From: Marinobacter sp. NP-4(2019) | Lineage (GTDB): Bacteria > Pseudomonadota > Gammaproteobacteria > Pseudomonadales > Oleiphilaceae | Assembly (NCBI RefSeq): GCF_003994855.1 | Contig: NZ_CP034142.1 | Span: forward strand, 558,001-622,000 | Reading direction: 5' to 3' | DNA: 64,000 nt | Part shown: piece after piece, positions 1-8,597 of the stretch | Position numbering within the stretch: position 1 is the stretch's first letter | Layout of the letters: every line of letters begins with the position of its first letter | Position numbers and translations under genes: made by a program | Notes under the pieces: model-generated | Database searches by the model: none | What the model was told of the DNA's origin: nothing | The model's input: only the letters and a program-made list of their open reading frames with translations

Positions 1-829
1 TGGCCAGGGTTCTGCTGATCTCCGGGGAGGTGATGGGGATAGCGACGACTTCGGATCTTGTGGTCATGTCGTGTACGGCAGCTGAAGAAAGGATGGTGTA
101 GCCCAGTCCCCGCCTGACCATATCCGTCAGCATCGGCCAGGCGCTGACTTCCAGAGCCAGGTTCAGGGATTTATTGCGTTCCGCCGCTTCTTTTTCCATT
201 CGCACGCGCAAACCATGTTTTTCTTCCGGCAACACGAGCGGCAGATCCATTACTTCATCCAGGGTAATCTCGGAGAGTTTGGAGACCTTGGTGTCGGGGG
301 GCGATATCAGGTAAAAACGCTCTTCGATCAAGGGCCGGTAACGCAGATTTTTCTGGCTGCCGTGGTGGCTGTAGGTAATGGCAAGGTTCAGCCGGTGTTG
401 CAATACCATCTGTTGCAGCGTGCCGCTCATCGCGGATTTCACCGCAAGGGTGACCTGAGGGAAGCGTTTGCGATATTCCTCGATCGTGGCTCCGGAGAAT
501 GTATGGGCTACAGTAGGCAGAAGCCCCAGTGTCACCTGGCCGGTCACCTCGCCGGCAACGGCGGTCACATCGGCCTGGGTGCGCTCCAGGCTCTGAAGTA
601 GCGTGCGGGCTCGCTCATAAAGAAGTTCGCCCGCTGCGGTCAACACCACCCCCCGGCCGTGTCGGACAAACACCTCGACGTTCAGGGATTCCTCCAGCAT
701 TCGGATCTGTCGGCTCAGTGCGGGTTGCGCCACAAACAACTTTTCGGATGCGCGACTGAAACTGCCGGTGTCGGCGACCGTCAGAAAGGTGTTCAGCTGG
801 CGCAGGTCGATGTTCAGATTGAAAGGCAT
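1..829 (-). CDS. LysR-family transcriptional regulator (3' end outside window)
   Basis: Reading the minus strand from ATG at 829 gives an uninterrupted frame of 276 codons to the window edge, beginning MPFNLNIDLRQLNTFL. Residues about 8-65 form the LysR winged helix-turn-helix (ADTGSFSRASEKLF, then QPALSRQIRMLEE). The rest is the periplasmic-binding-protein-like effector domain. LysR proteins are usually about 300 aa, so only some 25 residues are missing. The gene is divergent from the acyl-CoA dehydrogenase operon starting at 1032, the classic arrangement for a LysR activator of its neighbour, so it probably controls that operon with an acyl-CoA or carboxylate co-inducer. Family call is firm; target and ligand are inference. 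Confidence 0.9.
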   Translation of the reverse strand, partial: MPFNLNIDLRQLNTFLTVADTGSFSRASEKLFVAQPALSRQIRMLEESLNVEVFVRHGRGVVLTAAGELLYERARTLLQSLERTQADVTAVAGEVTGQVTLGLLPTVAHTFSGATIEEYRKRFPQVTLAVKSAMSGTLQQMVLQHRLNLAITYSHHGSQKNLRYRPLIEERFYLISPPDTKVSKLSEITLDEVMDLPLVLPEEKHGLRVRMEKEAAERNKSLNLALEVSAWPMLTDMVRRGLGYTILSSAAVHDMTTRSEVVAIPITSPEISRTLA

Positions 830-1031
830 GCCATCCCTCTTCTATAACAATTAAGTATCTTTTGTTCGTACTCTATACCACATTTATGGACTAGTCTTGG
901 TGGCCGTTCTTTAACCAATAATATACCAAAAAAAGATAGCACATATAAAAAGTATATAATTGTTGTAGTTTTTCCTTGCTGATACGGTAAATCACATCAA
1001 GGGTTTTCTGTCGCTTCAAGGGGATAACAAT
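830..1031. promoter_or_regulatory. Divergent promoter/operator region between lysR and the acyl-CoA catabolic operon
   Basis: This 202-bp spacer is much more A+T-rich than the flanking genes. AACAATTA at 846-853 recurs as its reverse complement TAATTGTT at 957-964, each next to a T-rich or A-rich run, so the two sites form a widely spaced dyad facing each other across the spacer. LysR proteins typically bind such dyads (T-N11-A boxes), but I cannot assign a box with certainty. A ribosome binding site (AAGGGG) precedes the ATG at 1032. Confidence 0.45.
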
Positions 1032-2171
1032 ATGCAGAACCGGTCAATCTACAACAGTGACCATGAGCTGTTTCGTGAGAATGTGCGCCGCTTTTTCCGT
1101 GCTGAGCTCGAACCCAAGATCGAGCAATGGGAAGAGGACAGTGTGGTGCCGCGCAGTCTTTGGGAGAAGGCTGCGGAGAATGGCTTTCTGTGTTGCGGCG
1201 TGCCGGAGGAGTACGGCGGTCCGGGGGCGGATTTCCTCTACAACATGGTGCTCTCCGAGGAAACCGGTTACGCCATTGGCGGTGCCAGCGTGGGTTTCTC
1301 CGTTCAGGCCGACATTGTTGCCTACTACCTGCTGAGTGCCGGTACGGAGGAGCAGAAGAAATACTGGCTGCCGAAGATGGTAACAGCGGAGAAAATCGCA
1401 GCCATTGGTATGACCGAGCCCGGCGTCGGCAGCGACCTGAAGAATCTCCGTACCACGGCGGTCAGGGACGGCGACGAATACGTCATCAACGGCCAGAAGA
1501 CCTTTATCACCAATGGTCAGAACTGCGATTTTGTCCTGGTAGCCTGTACTACCGATCCCAGCGTTGGTGGTCGTGGCATCAGCCTGATCATTGTCGAAAC
1601 GGACCGTGCCGGGTTCTCCCGCGGTCGCAACCTCGACAAGATCGGTCAGAAGGCGGCCGATACCTCTGAAATGTTCTTCCAGGATGTGCGTGTGCCCATC
1701 AGCAACCTGGTGGGCGAGGAAGGCGAAGGCTTCCGGATCATGATGCGGGAATTGCCCCGTGAGCGCATCACCATTGCCTGTCGTGCCCAGGCTGAAGCCC
1801 AGCGTGCATTCGACATCACCACGGATTACGTCAAGGAACGCAAGGCGTTCGGAAAGGCGATTTTCGAGTTCCAGAACACCCAGTTCACGCTCGCCGACAT
1901 GAAAACCAACCTGGAAGTGGGTTGGGCCTACCTCGATCAGTGCATCAAGAAGTGTGATGAAGGTGTGTTGACCCCGGAAGAGGGCGCCATGGCGAAGCTG
2001 TGGACCACCGAGAACGAAGGGGTAGTCGTCGATAAATGCCTGCAGTTGTTCGGGGGCTACGGCTACATGCGCGAATACCCGATCTCCCGCATGTATGTGG
2101 ATGCCCGCGTGCGTCGGATCTACGGCGGCACCTCCGAAATCATGAAGCTGGTGATCGGGCGCTCGTTGTAA
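1032..2171 (+). CDS. Acyl-CoA dehydrogenase, long-chain/isovaleryl type
   Basis: The 379-aa protein is a full-length flavin acyl-CoA dehydrogenase that introduces a C2-C3 double bond into an acyl-CoA and passes electrons to ETF. The MTEPGVGSD motif (about 127-135) and the C-terminal GGYGYMREYPISR and YGGTSEIMK motifs are present. The medium-chain catalytic Glu position (YEGT) is Gly here. The base is instead expected at about Glu244 in ELPRERI, as in mammalian LCAD and isovaleryl-CoA dehydrogenase, which points to a longer or branched substrate. First gene of the operon, 68 bp before the HMG-CoA-synthase-like gene. Confidence 0.9.
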   Translation: MQNRSIYNSDHELFRENVRRFFRAELEPKIEQWEEDSVVPRSLWEKAAENGFLCCGVPEEYGGPGADFLYNMVLSEETGYAIGGASVGFSVQADIVAYYLLSAGTEEQKKYWLPKMVTAEKIAAIGMTEPGVGSDLKNLRTTAVRDGDEYVINGQKTFITNGQNCDFVLVACTTDPSVGGRGISLIIVETDRAGFSRGRNLDKIGQKAADTSEMFFQDVRVPISNLVGEEGEGFRIMMRELPRERITIACRAQAEAQRAFDITTDYVKERKAFGKAIFEFQNTQFTLADMKTNLEVGWAYLDQCIKKCDEGVLTPEEGAMAKLWTTENEGVVVDKCLQLFGGYGYMREYPISRMYVDARVRRIYGGTSEIMKLVIGRSL

Positions 2172-2239
2172 CAGCCGGCAGAGTTTCTGAATGACCACCA
2201 CCGATTGTTGAGATAGCACAACTAAAGGAAGGAATTCAC

Positions 2240-3688
2240 ATGTTTGGTATAACCGCCTACGGTGCCTACATTCCCAGAACCCGCTTGTCCAAGGCGGCTA
2301 TCGCCGATGCCAATGACTGGTTCGACCCCAGCCTGCGCGGCCTAGCCAAGGGCGAGCGCAGTGTCTGTAACTGGGATGAAGACACCATCACCATGGCTGT
2401 CGAGGCCGGTCAGGACTGCCTGTCGGTTCTCGATGCCGGATCCGTCAATTCACTGTACCTGGCGTCTACCACACTGCCGTTCCTGGATCGTCAGAACTCG
2501 GTGGTGGTCAGCCAGGCCCTGAACCTGGGCGACAGCCTCCGCACCATGGACGTCGCCGCCTCCCAGCGGGCGGGAACCTCGGCGTTGATCTCGATGCTGG
2601 AGTCTGGTGCTGGCGGCAGCGGCAATGCGCTGTTGGTGGCGTCCGAGCATCGGCGTAGCAAATGCGGTTCGCGTGCCGAAATGCTTTGGGGGGATAGCGC
2701 GGCTGCGCTCGGTGTCGGCACTGACGGGGTGATCGCCGAATACCTGGGCAGTGAAACCTACGTGACCGACTTTGTCGACCACTACCGTGGTGAGGACTCG
2801 ACCCTCGATTATGAATGGGAAGAGCGTTGGATCCGTGACGAAGGCTACATGAAGAGCGTACCCCAGGCGGTGTCCCGCCTGCTGGAAAAAACGGGTGTGA
2901 AAGCCGCCGATATCGCTCACTTCGTGCTGGCGTCGGATCAGGCCAGAACACCGGCGGCTGTTGCCAAAAAGATGGGGATCTCTGCCGAAGCGCTGGTGGA
3001 CAACCATATCGGTAGCGTGGGTGTCTCCGGCGTGGCTCACCCGATCCTGTTACTGACCGCCGCGCTGGAGAGAGCGGCTGCCGGTGATCTGATCTTGGTG
3101 ACCGGGTTTGGTCAGGGCACCGACGCAGTGTTGTTCCGTGCCACCGACAAGATCAGGGACAAGCAGCCAAAAGCCGGCTTTGCCGGTGCCCTGGCGCGTC
3201 GTCGTGAGGATGCCAACTACAACCGCTTCCTGAGCTTCAACAACCTGGTTGAACGCGAAGTTGGCAAGCGTGGTGAGATGGACAAGCAGAGCTATCTGGC
3301 TGCCATGTACCGCCGTAAGGATTTGCTGACTGGCTTTGTGGGTGGCAAATGTCGTAGCTGCGGCACCATTCAGATCCCCCGGGAAAACTACTGCGTGAAT
3401 CCCGAATGCGGCGAGCTGGACAGCCAGGACGACTACCCGATGTCTGCCGTACAGGGCCGCGTCAAGACCTGGACTGCTGACCGTCTGACCTTTGACTGGA
3501 ACCCGCCTGCGTACTTCGGAATGGTCGAGTTCGAAGGCGGTGGTCGTCTGATGATGGACTTCACCGAGGTGGAGCCGGGTGCCATCGAGACCGGTGTGCC
3601 GGTGTCGGTGCATTTCCGCATCCGTCAGTTCGATAACCAGCGCGGCTTCCGGAAGTACTTCTGGAAAGCCACTCCGGTCCAGCAATAA
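2240..3688 (+). CDS. Fused HMG-CoA-synthase-like / Zn-ribbon OB-fold (DUF35) protein
   Basis: This 482-aa protein has two parts. Residues 1-310 have the thiolase/ketosynthase-III fold of HMG-CoA synthases. Residues about 350-482 are a DUF35 module: a rubredoxin-like zinc ribbon with Cys371, Cys374, Cys385 and Cys390, then an OB-fold. At the HMGS nucleophile position (family NACYGGT) the sequence reads ASQRAGT, so Cys is replaced by Gln109; the expected Glu and His also seem absent. It is therefore unlikely to be a working HMG-CoA synthase. Archaeal HMGS/DUF35/thiolase and bacterial PhlACB complexes combine the same three folds, and a SCP-x thiolase gene follows, so a structural or substrate-delivery subunit for that thiolase is the best guess. 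Confidence 0.75.
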   Translation: MFGITAYGAYIPRTRLSKAAIADANDWFDPSLRGLAKGERSVCNWDEDTITMAVEAGQDCLSVLDAGSVNSLYLASTTLPFLDRQNSVVVSQALNLGDSLRTMDVAASQRAGTSALISMLESGAGGSGNALLVASEHRRSKCGSRAEMLWGDSAAALGVGTDGVIAEYLGSETYVTDFVDHYRGEDSTLDYEWEERWIRDEGYMKSVPQAVSRLLEKTGVKAADIAHFVLASDQARTPAAVAKKMGISAEALVDNHIGSVGVSGVAHPILLLTAALERAAAGDLILVTGFGQGTDAVLFRATDKIRDKQPKAGFAGALARRREDANYNRFLSFNNLVEREVGKRGEMDKQSYLAAMYRRKDLLTGFVGGKCRSCGTIQIPRENYCVNPECGELDSQDDYPMSAVQGRVKTWTADRLTFDWNPPAYFGMVEFEGGGRLMMDFTEVEPGAIETGVPVSVHFRIRQFDNQRGFRKYFWKATPVQQ

Positions 3689-3716
3689 CTTACGCAGCTA
3701 AGACAGGTGAATGACA

Positions 3717-4916
3717 ATGGCTAGTGGAATCAAAGATAAAGTAGCGATCCTCGGAATGGGCTGCAGCAAGTTCGGCGAGCGCTGGGACGCAAGCCCCGCG
3801 GATCTGATGGTTGAGGCGTTTGAGGAAGGTCTGGCAGATGCGGGCATCGATAAGAACCAGATCCAGATGGCCTGGTTTGGTGCCGGTATTGACGCCTTCA
3901 ACGTCGGCTCCAGTGCCATGCCGCTGTCGATGGCGCTGCGGTTGCCGAATATCCCGGCCACCAAAGTGGAGAATATGTGTGCCACCGGTACCGAGGCCTT
4001 CCGTGGCGCGGTGTATGCGGTTGCTTCCGGTGCCTGTGACATTGCGTTGGCACTGGGCGTCGAGAAGCTCAAGGACGTGGGCTACGGCGGCTTGCCGCAG
4101 CGGACTCGCGGTGTTGAGAACGACATGTACTGGCCGAATCTGTCGGCACCCGGGGCATTCGCCCAACTGGCCAGCGGTTACCGTGCCAAGCACGGTGTCG
4201 ACAAGGCCGATCTGAAACGCGCCATGGCCCATGTGTCGGTGAAAAGTCATGCCAATGGCGCCAAGAACCCCAAGGCCCACCTGCAGCGCGAAATCACCGA
4301 AGAACAGGCCATTAATGCGCCGTATATTGCCGAGCCCATCGGTCTGTTTGACTGCTGTGGTGTCAGTGACGGCGCCGCCTGCGCCATCGTCACCACGCCG
4401 GAGATCGCCCGCAGCCTGGGCAAGGCAGACCTGGTGTCGGTCAAGGCCCTGCAACTGGCGGTATCCAATGGCGAGGAAGCCGGGTTCAAGACCTGGGATG
4501 GCTCGTACATCAAGACCACACGCATTGCTGCCCAGCGTGCCTATGACGAGGCGGGTATCCGCAAACCCCGGGAAGAGATCAGCATGACCGAAGTGCATGA
4601 CTGCTTCTCGATCACCGAACTGGTCACCATGGAAGACCTGCAACTGTCTGATGAGGGGCAGGCAGTGCGGGACGTGCTTAACGGCGACTTCGATGCCGAC
4701 GGCCGCATTCCCTGCCAGATCGACGGCGGCCTGAAATGTTTCGGTCACCCCATCGGCGCCTCGGGCATGCGAATGATCTATGAGAACTACCTGCAGTTCC
4801 AGGGCCGGGCCGGAGAGCGTCAGCTCAAGGATCCCCGCATTGCCCTGAACCATAACCTGGGTGGTTTTCCCCACCAGAACATTTGCAGCATTTCGATTAT
4901 AGGTCGCTACGAATAA
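3717..4916 (+). CDS. SCP-x-type thiolase (acetyl-/propionyl-CoA C-acyltransferase)
   Basis: 399 aa from ATG 3717, which lies 6 nt after the AGGTGA ribosome binding site; an in-frame ATG at 3711 abuts that site. The protein belongs to the lipid-transfer/SCP-x thiolase branch: nucleophile Cys88 in NMCATGTEA, HDCF at about 299, the GHPIGASG motif and a C-terminal NHNLGG. These enzymes cleave 3-oxoacyl-CoA, including alpha-methyl-branched forms that release propionyl-CoA. The SCP2 lipid-binding domain is absent. Bacterial members often need a DUF35 partner, supplied here by the preceding gene 28 bp upstream. Confidence 0.88.
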   Translation: MASGIKDKVAILGMGCSKFGERWDASPADLMVEAFEEGLADAGIDKNQIQMAWFGAGIDAFNVGSSAMPLSMALRLPNIPATKVENMCATGTEAFRGAVYAVASGACDIALALGVEKLKDVGYGGLPQRTRGVENDMYWPNLSAPGAFAQLASGYRAKHGVDKADLKRAMAHVSVKSHANGAKNPKAHLQREITEEQAINAPYIAEPIGLFDCCGVSDGAACAIVTTPEIARSLGKADLVSVKALQLAVSNGEEAGFKTWDGSYIKTTRIAAQRAYDEAGIRKPREEISMTEVHDCFSITELVTMEDLQLSDEGQAVRDVLNGDFDADGRIPCQIDGGLKCFGHPIGASGMRMIYENYLQFQGRAGERQLKDPRIALNHNLGGFPHQNICSISIIGRYE

Positions 4917-5005
4917 GCGAGTGCCGGTGTGTGGCCGGGCATCCGGTCACACCGGTGAGCGCCGTTGATCAGTCCCTCAATAACCAGATTCGGAAAGGTG
5001 TCGTG

Positions 5006-6673
5006 ATGAGTGTCAGTGAACAGGTTGCAGCTCTGGAGCAGGCCGGCCGATGCGTCAGTCAGGTCCGGGCCTATGTTCAGCAGGGCCTGAAGAATCTCAA
5101 GTCGTTTTCCACGGTGAACGGCAAGCTGGATTCCGACCTGCTGGATAAGCACCAGTTTAGCTGCTACGAGCTGGCTTTCTGTACCGCCGAGCTTGCCGCT
5201 TCCGACGCCGTGTGCCGCTATGCAGCGGACGCGGTGACTGAAGACGAGCTTGCCGCCAGCACGGCGCTGGCGTTTTCCTCCGAAGCGGTCAGTTCGGTGA
5301 TCCAGCGGTTGATCGCCCGTGCCGGCGATATGGGGCTGGACATCGCGGAGCTGTCGGGGCTCTACGCTGACGGCGACATCCGTGAACTGCGCTCTGTGTA
5401 TGGCAGTGGTGAGTTCCTGGCATCGGTCGGCGCCATGGTCAGCGAGCGTGGCAGCACCCGCTTGCCGACCCTGCTCAATGAAGACAAGGAAATGGTGCGG
5501 GACATGTTCGCACGCTTCGGTGCGGACGTGGTTGCACCCCTGGCCGAGCAAATCCATCGGGAAGACCTGGATATTCCTGACGAAATCCTTCGGCAGGCGG
5601 CTGAACTGGGATGTTTCGGAATCAGTATTCCGGAGCGTTTTGGCGGCCTGCAGCCGGACGACCGGGATGACAGCCTCGGCATGATCGTGGTGACAGAAGA
5701 GTTGTCCAAGGCCTCTCTGGGTGGTGCCGGTTCCCTCATTACCCGCCCGGAAATTGCCGCCAAGGCCCTGCTGCAGGGTGGTACCCAGGCCCAGCAGGAA
5801 ACCTGGCTGCCCCGTATTGCCTCCGGCGAGACACTGTGTGCCATTGCCATTACCGAGCCCAACTACGGCTCCGATGTGGCCTCGCTGGGCCTGAAAGCAA
5901 CGCCGGTCGAGGGCGGCTGGGTACTGAATGGCAGCAAGACCTGGTGCACCTTCGCCGGTAAAGCCAGCCTGCTGGTCGCCATGGCCCGCACAGAACCGGA
6001 CCCGGCGCTGGGGCACAAGGGGCTGAGCCTGTTCCTGGTGGAGAAGCCGGCAACGCCCGGCCACCGCTTTGACCATCGCCAGCCCGGCGGCGGCACCATT
6101 TCCGGCAAAGCCATTGCCACGCTCGGCTACCGCGGCATGCATTCCTACGATGTGTTCTTCGAGGACTACTTCGTGCCGGCGGACCACCTGATTGGTGAGG
6201 AAGCGGGCCGGGGCAAGGGCTTCTATTTCACCATGGCCGGTTTCGCTGGCGGTCGCATCCAGACCGCCGCCCGGGCTACGGGGGTGATGCAAGCCGCATT
6301 CGAAAAGGCGCTGGGATACTCCCGGGAGCGTAAGGTGTTTGGCAGTGCGGTGGGGGACTACCAACTGACCCGCGTAAAACTGGGGCGAATGATGGCCACG
6401 CTTACCGCCTCCCGCCAGTTCAGTTATTCGGTAGCACGGATGATGGATGAAGGGGCGGGCCAGATGGAGGCCAGCCTGGTGAAGCTGTTCACCTGCCGTG
6501 CTGCGGAATGGGTAACCCGGGAAGCCATGCAGATTCACGGCGGCATGGGGTACGCGGAAGAATCGGCCGTTAGCCGCTATTTCGTGGATGCCCGGGTGCT
6601 GTCGATTTTCGAGGGCGCGGAGGAAACCCTGGCCCTGAAAGTCATCGCCAGAAACCTGGTGGGTAACGCCTGA
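5006..6673 (+). CDS. mcd: (2S)-methylsuccinyl-CoA dehydrogenase-like flavoprotein
   Basis: ATG 5006 has a GGAAAGG ribosome binding site 7 nt upstream and gives 555 aa. The longer frame opening at 4883 would overlap the thiolase gene. A helical N-terminal extension of about 160 residues precedes a standard acyl-CoA dehydrogenase core, the size and layout of Mcd from the ethylmalonyl-CoA pathway (about 550 aa). Motifs I associate with Mcd are present: ITEPNYGSD, KTWCTFAGKAS, LGYRGMHSYDV, GGRIQTAARA, REAMQIHGGMGYAEE and IFEGAEETL, whose Glu536 is the expected base. Mcd oxidises (2S)-methylsuccinyl-CoA to mesaconyl-C1-CoA. No crotonyl-CoA carboxylase/reductase or ethylmalonyl-CoA mutase lies in the window, so the role is probably catabolic. 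Confidence 0.78.
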   Translation: MSVSEQVAALEQAGRCVSQVRAYVQQGLKNLKSFSTVNGKLDSDLLDKHQFSCYELAFCTAELAASDAVCRYAADAVTEDELAASTALAFSSEAVSSVIQRLIARAGDMGLDIAELSGLYADGDIRELRSVYGSGEFLASVGAMVSERGSTRLPTLLNEDKEMVRDMFARFGADVVAPLAEQIHREDLDIPDEILRQAAELGCFGISIPERFGGLQPDDRDDSLGMIVVTEELSKASLGGAGSLITRPEIAAKALLQGGTQAQQETWLPRIASGETLCAIAITEPNYGSDVASLGLKATPVEGGWVLNGSKTWCTFAGKASLLVAMARTEPDPALGHKGLSLFLVEKPATPGHRFDHRQPGGGTISGKAIATLGYRGMHSYDVFFEDYFVPADHLIGEEAGRGKGFYFTMAGFAGGRIQTAARATGVMQAAFEKALGYSRERKVFGSAVGDYQLTRVKLGRMMATLTASRQFSYSVARMMDEGAGQMEASLVKLFTCRAAEWVTREAMQIHGGMGYAEESAVSRYFVDARVLSIFEGAEETLALKVIARNLVGNA

Positions 6674-6734
6674 TCGCCGGCCATTGAACTTAACAACAGT
6701 GATGAATCAAACAAGAGACCTGTAGGAGGGTGTC

Positions 6735-7655
6735 ATGAGCAACAGTAAACTTCTGGAAGGAAAAGTCATCGTCGTTACCGGCGCGGGCCGCGGTATCGGG
6801 CGCGCAACGTCGCTGATGCTGGCGCAAAGCGGTGCGAAGGTTGTGGTAAACGACATCGGTGGCAGCGCCGATGGATCCGGTAACGACGCCACCCCGGCCC
6901 AGGAAGTGGTTGACGAAATCAAGGCCGCTGGCGGCGAAGCCGTCGCCAACTTTGACAGCGTGACCGAGTGGGAAGGTGGTCAGAAAATCATCCAGTCCGC
7001 ACTCGATACCTTTGGCCGCATCGACGGTGTGATCAACAACGCCGGTAACCTCCGCGACGTGATCTTCCACAAGATGACCGAGGAAGATTTCGACGCAGTC
7101 CTGGCCGTGCACCTGAAGGGCACCTTCAACGTCAGCCGCGCCGCCGCGCCGATCTTCCGTGAGCAGGGCAGCGGTACCTTCGTCAACATGACCTCCACTT
7201 CCGGTCTGATTGGTAACTTCGGCCAGGCCAACTACGCCGCTGCCAAGATAGGCATTGTGGGACTGTCCAAGTCCATGGCGCTGGACATGCAGCGTTTTGG
7301 TGTGACCTCCAACTGTATCGCACCTTTCGCCTGGAGCCGTCTGATCGGCAGTATCCCGACTGACAGCGAAGAGCAGAAGGCGCGGGTTGCCAAGATTCAG
7401 CAGATGACCCCGGACAAGATCGCCACCCTGGCAGTGTCCCTGTGCAGCGACCAGGCGAAGAACGTTACCGGCCAGATCTTCGGTGTGCGCAACAACGAGA
7501 TCTTCCTGTTCAGTCAGCCGCGCCCGTTCCGTTCCGCCCACACCGCCGAGGGCTGGACGCCGGAAACCGTTCTGAATCGTGTGCTGCCGGCCTTTGAGGC
7601 GGATTTCTACCCATTGAGCCGTTCCGCTGATGTGTTCAGCTGGGATCCGTTCTGA
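6735..7655 (+). CDS. SDR-family (R)-3-hydroxyacyl-CoA dehydrogenase, MFE-2/HSD17B4-like
   Basis: 306 aa with a Rossmann glycine motif TGAGRGIG at 15-22, NNAG at 101-104, and the catalytic Ser154, Tyr167 (YAAAK) and Lys171. The VVNDIGG segment after the second strand fits NAD(H) use. The sequence resembles the dehydrogenase unit of peroxisomal multifunctional enzyme type 2, with a C-terminal extension of about 50 residues beyond a minimal SDR. It would oxidise a (3R)-hydroxyacyl-CoA to the 3-oxo ester. The next gene encodes a hydratase-2 protein, so the two MFE-2 activities that are fused in eukaryotes are adjacent but separate here. A GGAGG-type site precedes the start. Confidence 0.85.
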   Translation: MSNSKLLEGKVIVVTGAGRGIGRATSLMLAQSGAKVVVNDIGGSADGSGNDATPAQEVVDEIKAAGGEAVANFDSVTEWEGGQKIIQSALDTFGRIDGVINNAGNLRDVIFHKMTEEDFDAVLAVHLKGTFNVSRAAAPIFREQGSGTFVNMTSTSGLIGNFGQANYAAAKIGIVGLSKSMALDMQRFGVTSNCIAPFAWSRLIGSIPTDSEEQKARVAKIQQMTPDKIATLAVSLCSDQAKNVTGQIFGVRNNEIFLFSQPRPFRSAHTAEGWTPETVLNRVLPAFEADFYPLSRSADVFSWDPF

Positions 7656-7739
7656 TCCGGCTGAACTTGCCAGAGACCCTGTTCTGATCTGCGGATTGGA
7701 GCAGGGGCGGAACGATAGCAACAGGAAAGGAGAGCAACG

Positions 7740-8597
7740 GTGGCCATCGATTACGACAAGCTGATGAATCGTGAGTTTGAATGCCTCAAGCATCAGTACA
7801 CCGAGAAGGACACGATCCTCTATGCACTGGGTGTGGGGCTGGGTATTGATCCCCTGGATGAGGACTGCCTGAAATTTGTTTATGAAGATGGCCTCAAGGC
7901 ACTTCCCAGCCAGGCCAATGTGTTGGCCTACCCGGGGTTCTGGGCGAAAGAACCGGATACCGGCATTGACTGGGTCAAGATCCTTCACGCTGGTCAGGAA
8001 ATGATCATGCACAAGCCGCTGCCAGCCTCCGGGCAGGTAGAGGCAACCACCAAAATCACCGACATTATCGACAAGGGTGAAGGCAAGGGAGCGCTGATTG
8101 TTTCCGAGCGTACCGTGCGCGACAGTGCCACCGGAGAGGACCTTTGCACCCTGGTGAGCACGACCCTCGCCCGTGGCGATGGCGGTTTTGGCGGCCCTGC
8201 GGTTGCCTCTCCCAGGCCGGACCCGATTCCCGAGCGGGAGCCGGATCACGTGTGTGACCTGCCCACGCTCGCCCAGGCCGCACTGATCTACCGTTTGTCC
8301 GGCGACTATAACCCGCTGCATGCGTCACCGGAGGTGGCCAGGGCTGCCGGCTTCAAGGCGCCGATCCTGCATGGTCTGTGTACCTTCGGTGTGGCAACCC
8401 ACGCGATCCTCAAGACGTTGTGCGATTACGATCCTGCCCGGTTCCACCGCATTCGCCTGCGGTTTTCATCCCCGGTCTACCCCGGCGAAACCATTCGCAC
8501 GGAAATCTGGCGTAACGGTCAGGAGGTGGCGTTCCGCTGTCGCGTCGTTGAGCGTGATGTGGTGGTGATCAACAACGGCTATGCCGAGGTCAGCTGA
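7740..8597 (+). CDS. MaoC-type (R)-specific 2-enoyl-CoA hydratase (hydratase 2)
   Basis: 285 aa from GTG 7740, preceded by GGAAAGGAGAG. It is a double hotdog protein like the hydratase-2 unit of MFE-2. The C-terminal half has the hydratase motif GDYNPLH (Asp189, His194) followed by GF-x-x-PILHGLC at about 204-214. It hydrates trans-2-enoyl-CoA, including 2-methyl-branched forms, to the (3R)-hydroxyacyl-CoA, the substrate of the SDR encoded just upstream. The stop codon overlaps the start of the next gene (TGATG), indicating translational coupling. Confidence 0.88.
   Translation: MAIDYDKLMNREFECLKHQYTEKDTILYALGVGLGIDPLDEDCLKFVYEDGLKALPSQANVLAYPGFWAKEPDTGIDWVKILHAGQEMIMHKPLPASGQVEATTKITDIIDKGEGKGALIVSERTVRDSATGEDLCTLVSTTLARGDGGFGGPAVASPRPDPIPEREPDHVCDLPTLAQAALIYRLSGDYNPLHASPEVARAAGFKAPILHGLCTFGVATHAILKTLCDYDPARFHRIRLRFSSPVYPGETIRTEIWRNGQEVAFRCRVVERDVVVINNGYAEVS

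Noticed and set aside
1044..2219. 391-codon open frame antisense to the first acyl-CoA dehydrogenase
   Set aside because: It mirrors a strongly conserved plus-strand gene, has no ribosome site or family motif, and similar long antisense frames appear opposite most genes here because of G+C-rich third positions.
4907..6538. 543-codon antisense frame opposite the mcd-like gene
   Set aside because: The plus-strand product has complete dehydrogenase motifs; the antisense product has low-complexity composition and no recognisable domain.
5006..6673. Ethylmalonyl-CoA pathway for acetyl-CoA assimilation
   Set aside because: Only the Mcd-like step is found; crotonyl-CoA carboxylase/reductase, ethylmalonyl-CoA mutase and mesaconyl-C1-CoA hydratase are absent from the window.
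6690..8321. 543-codon antisense frame spanning the SDR and MaoC genes
   Set aside because: It spans two genuine genes of other frames and shows no motifs.
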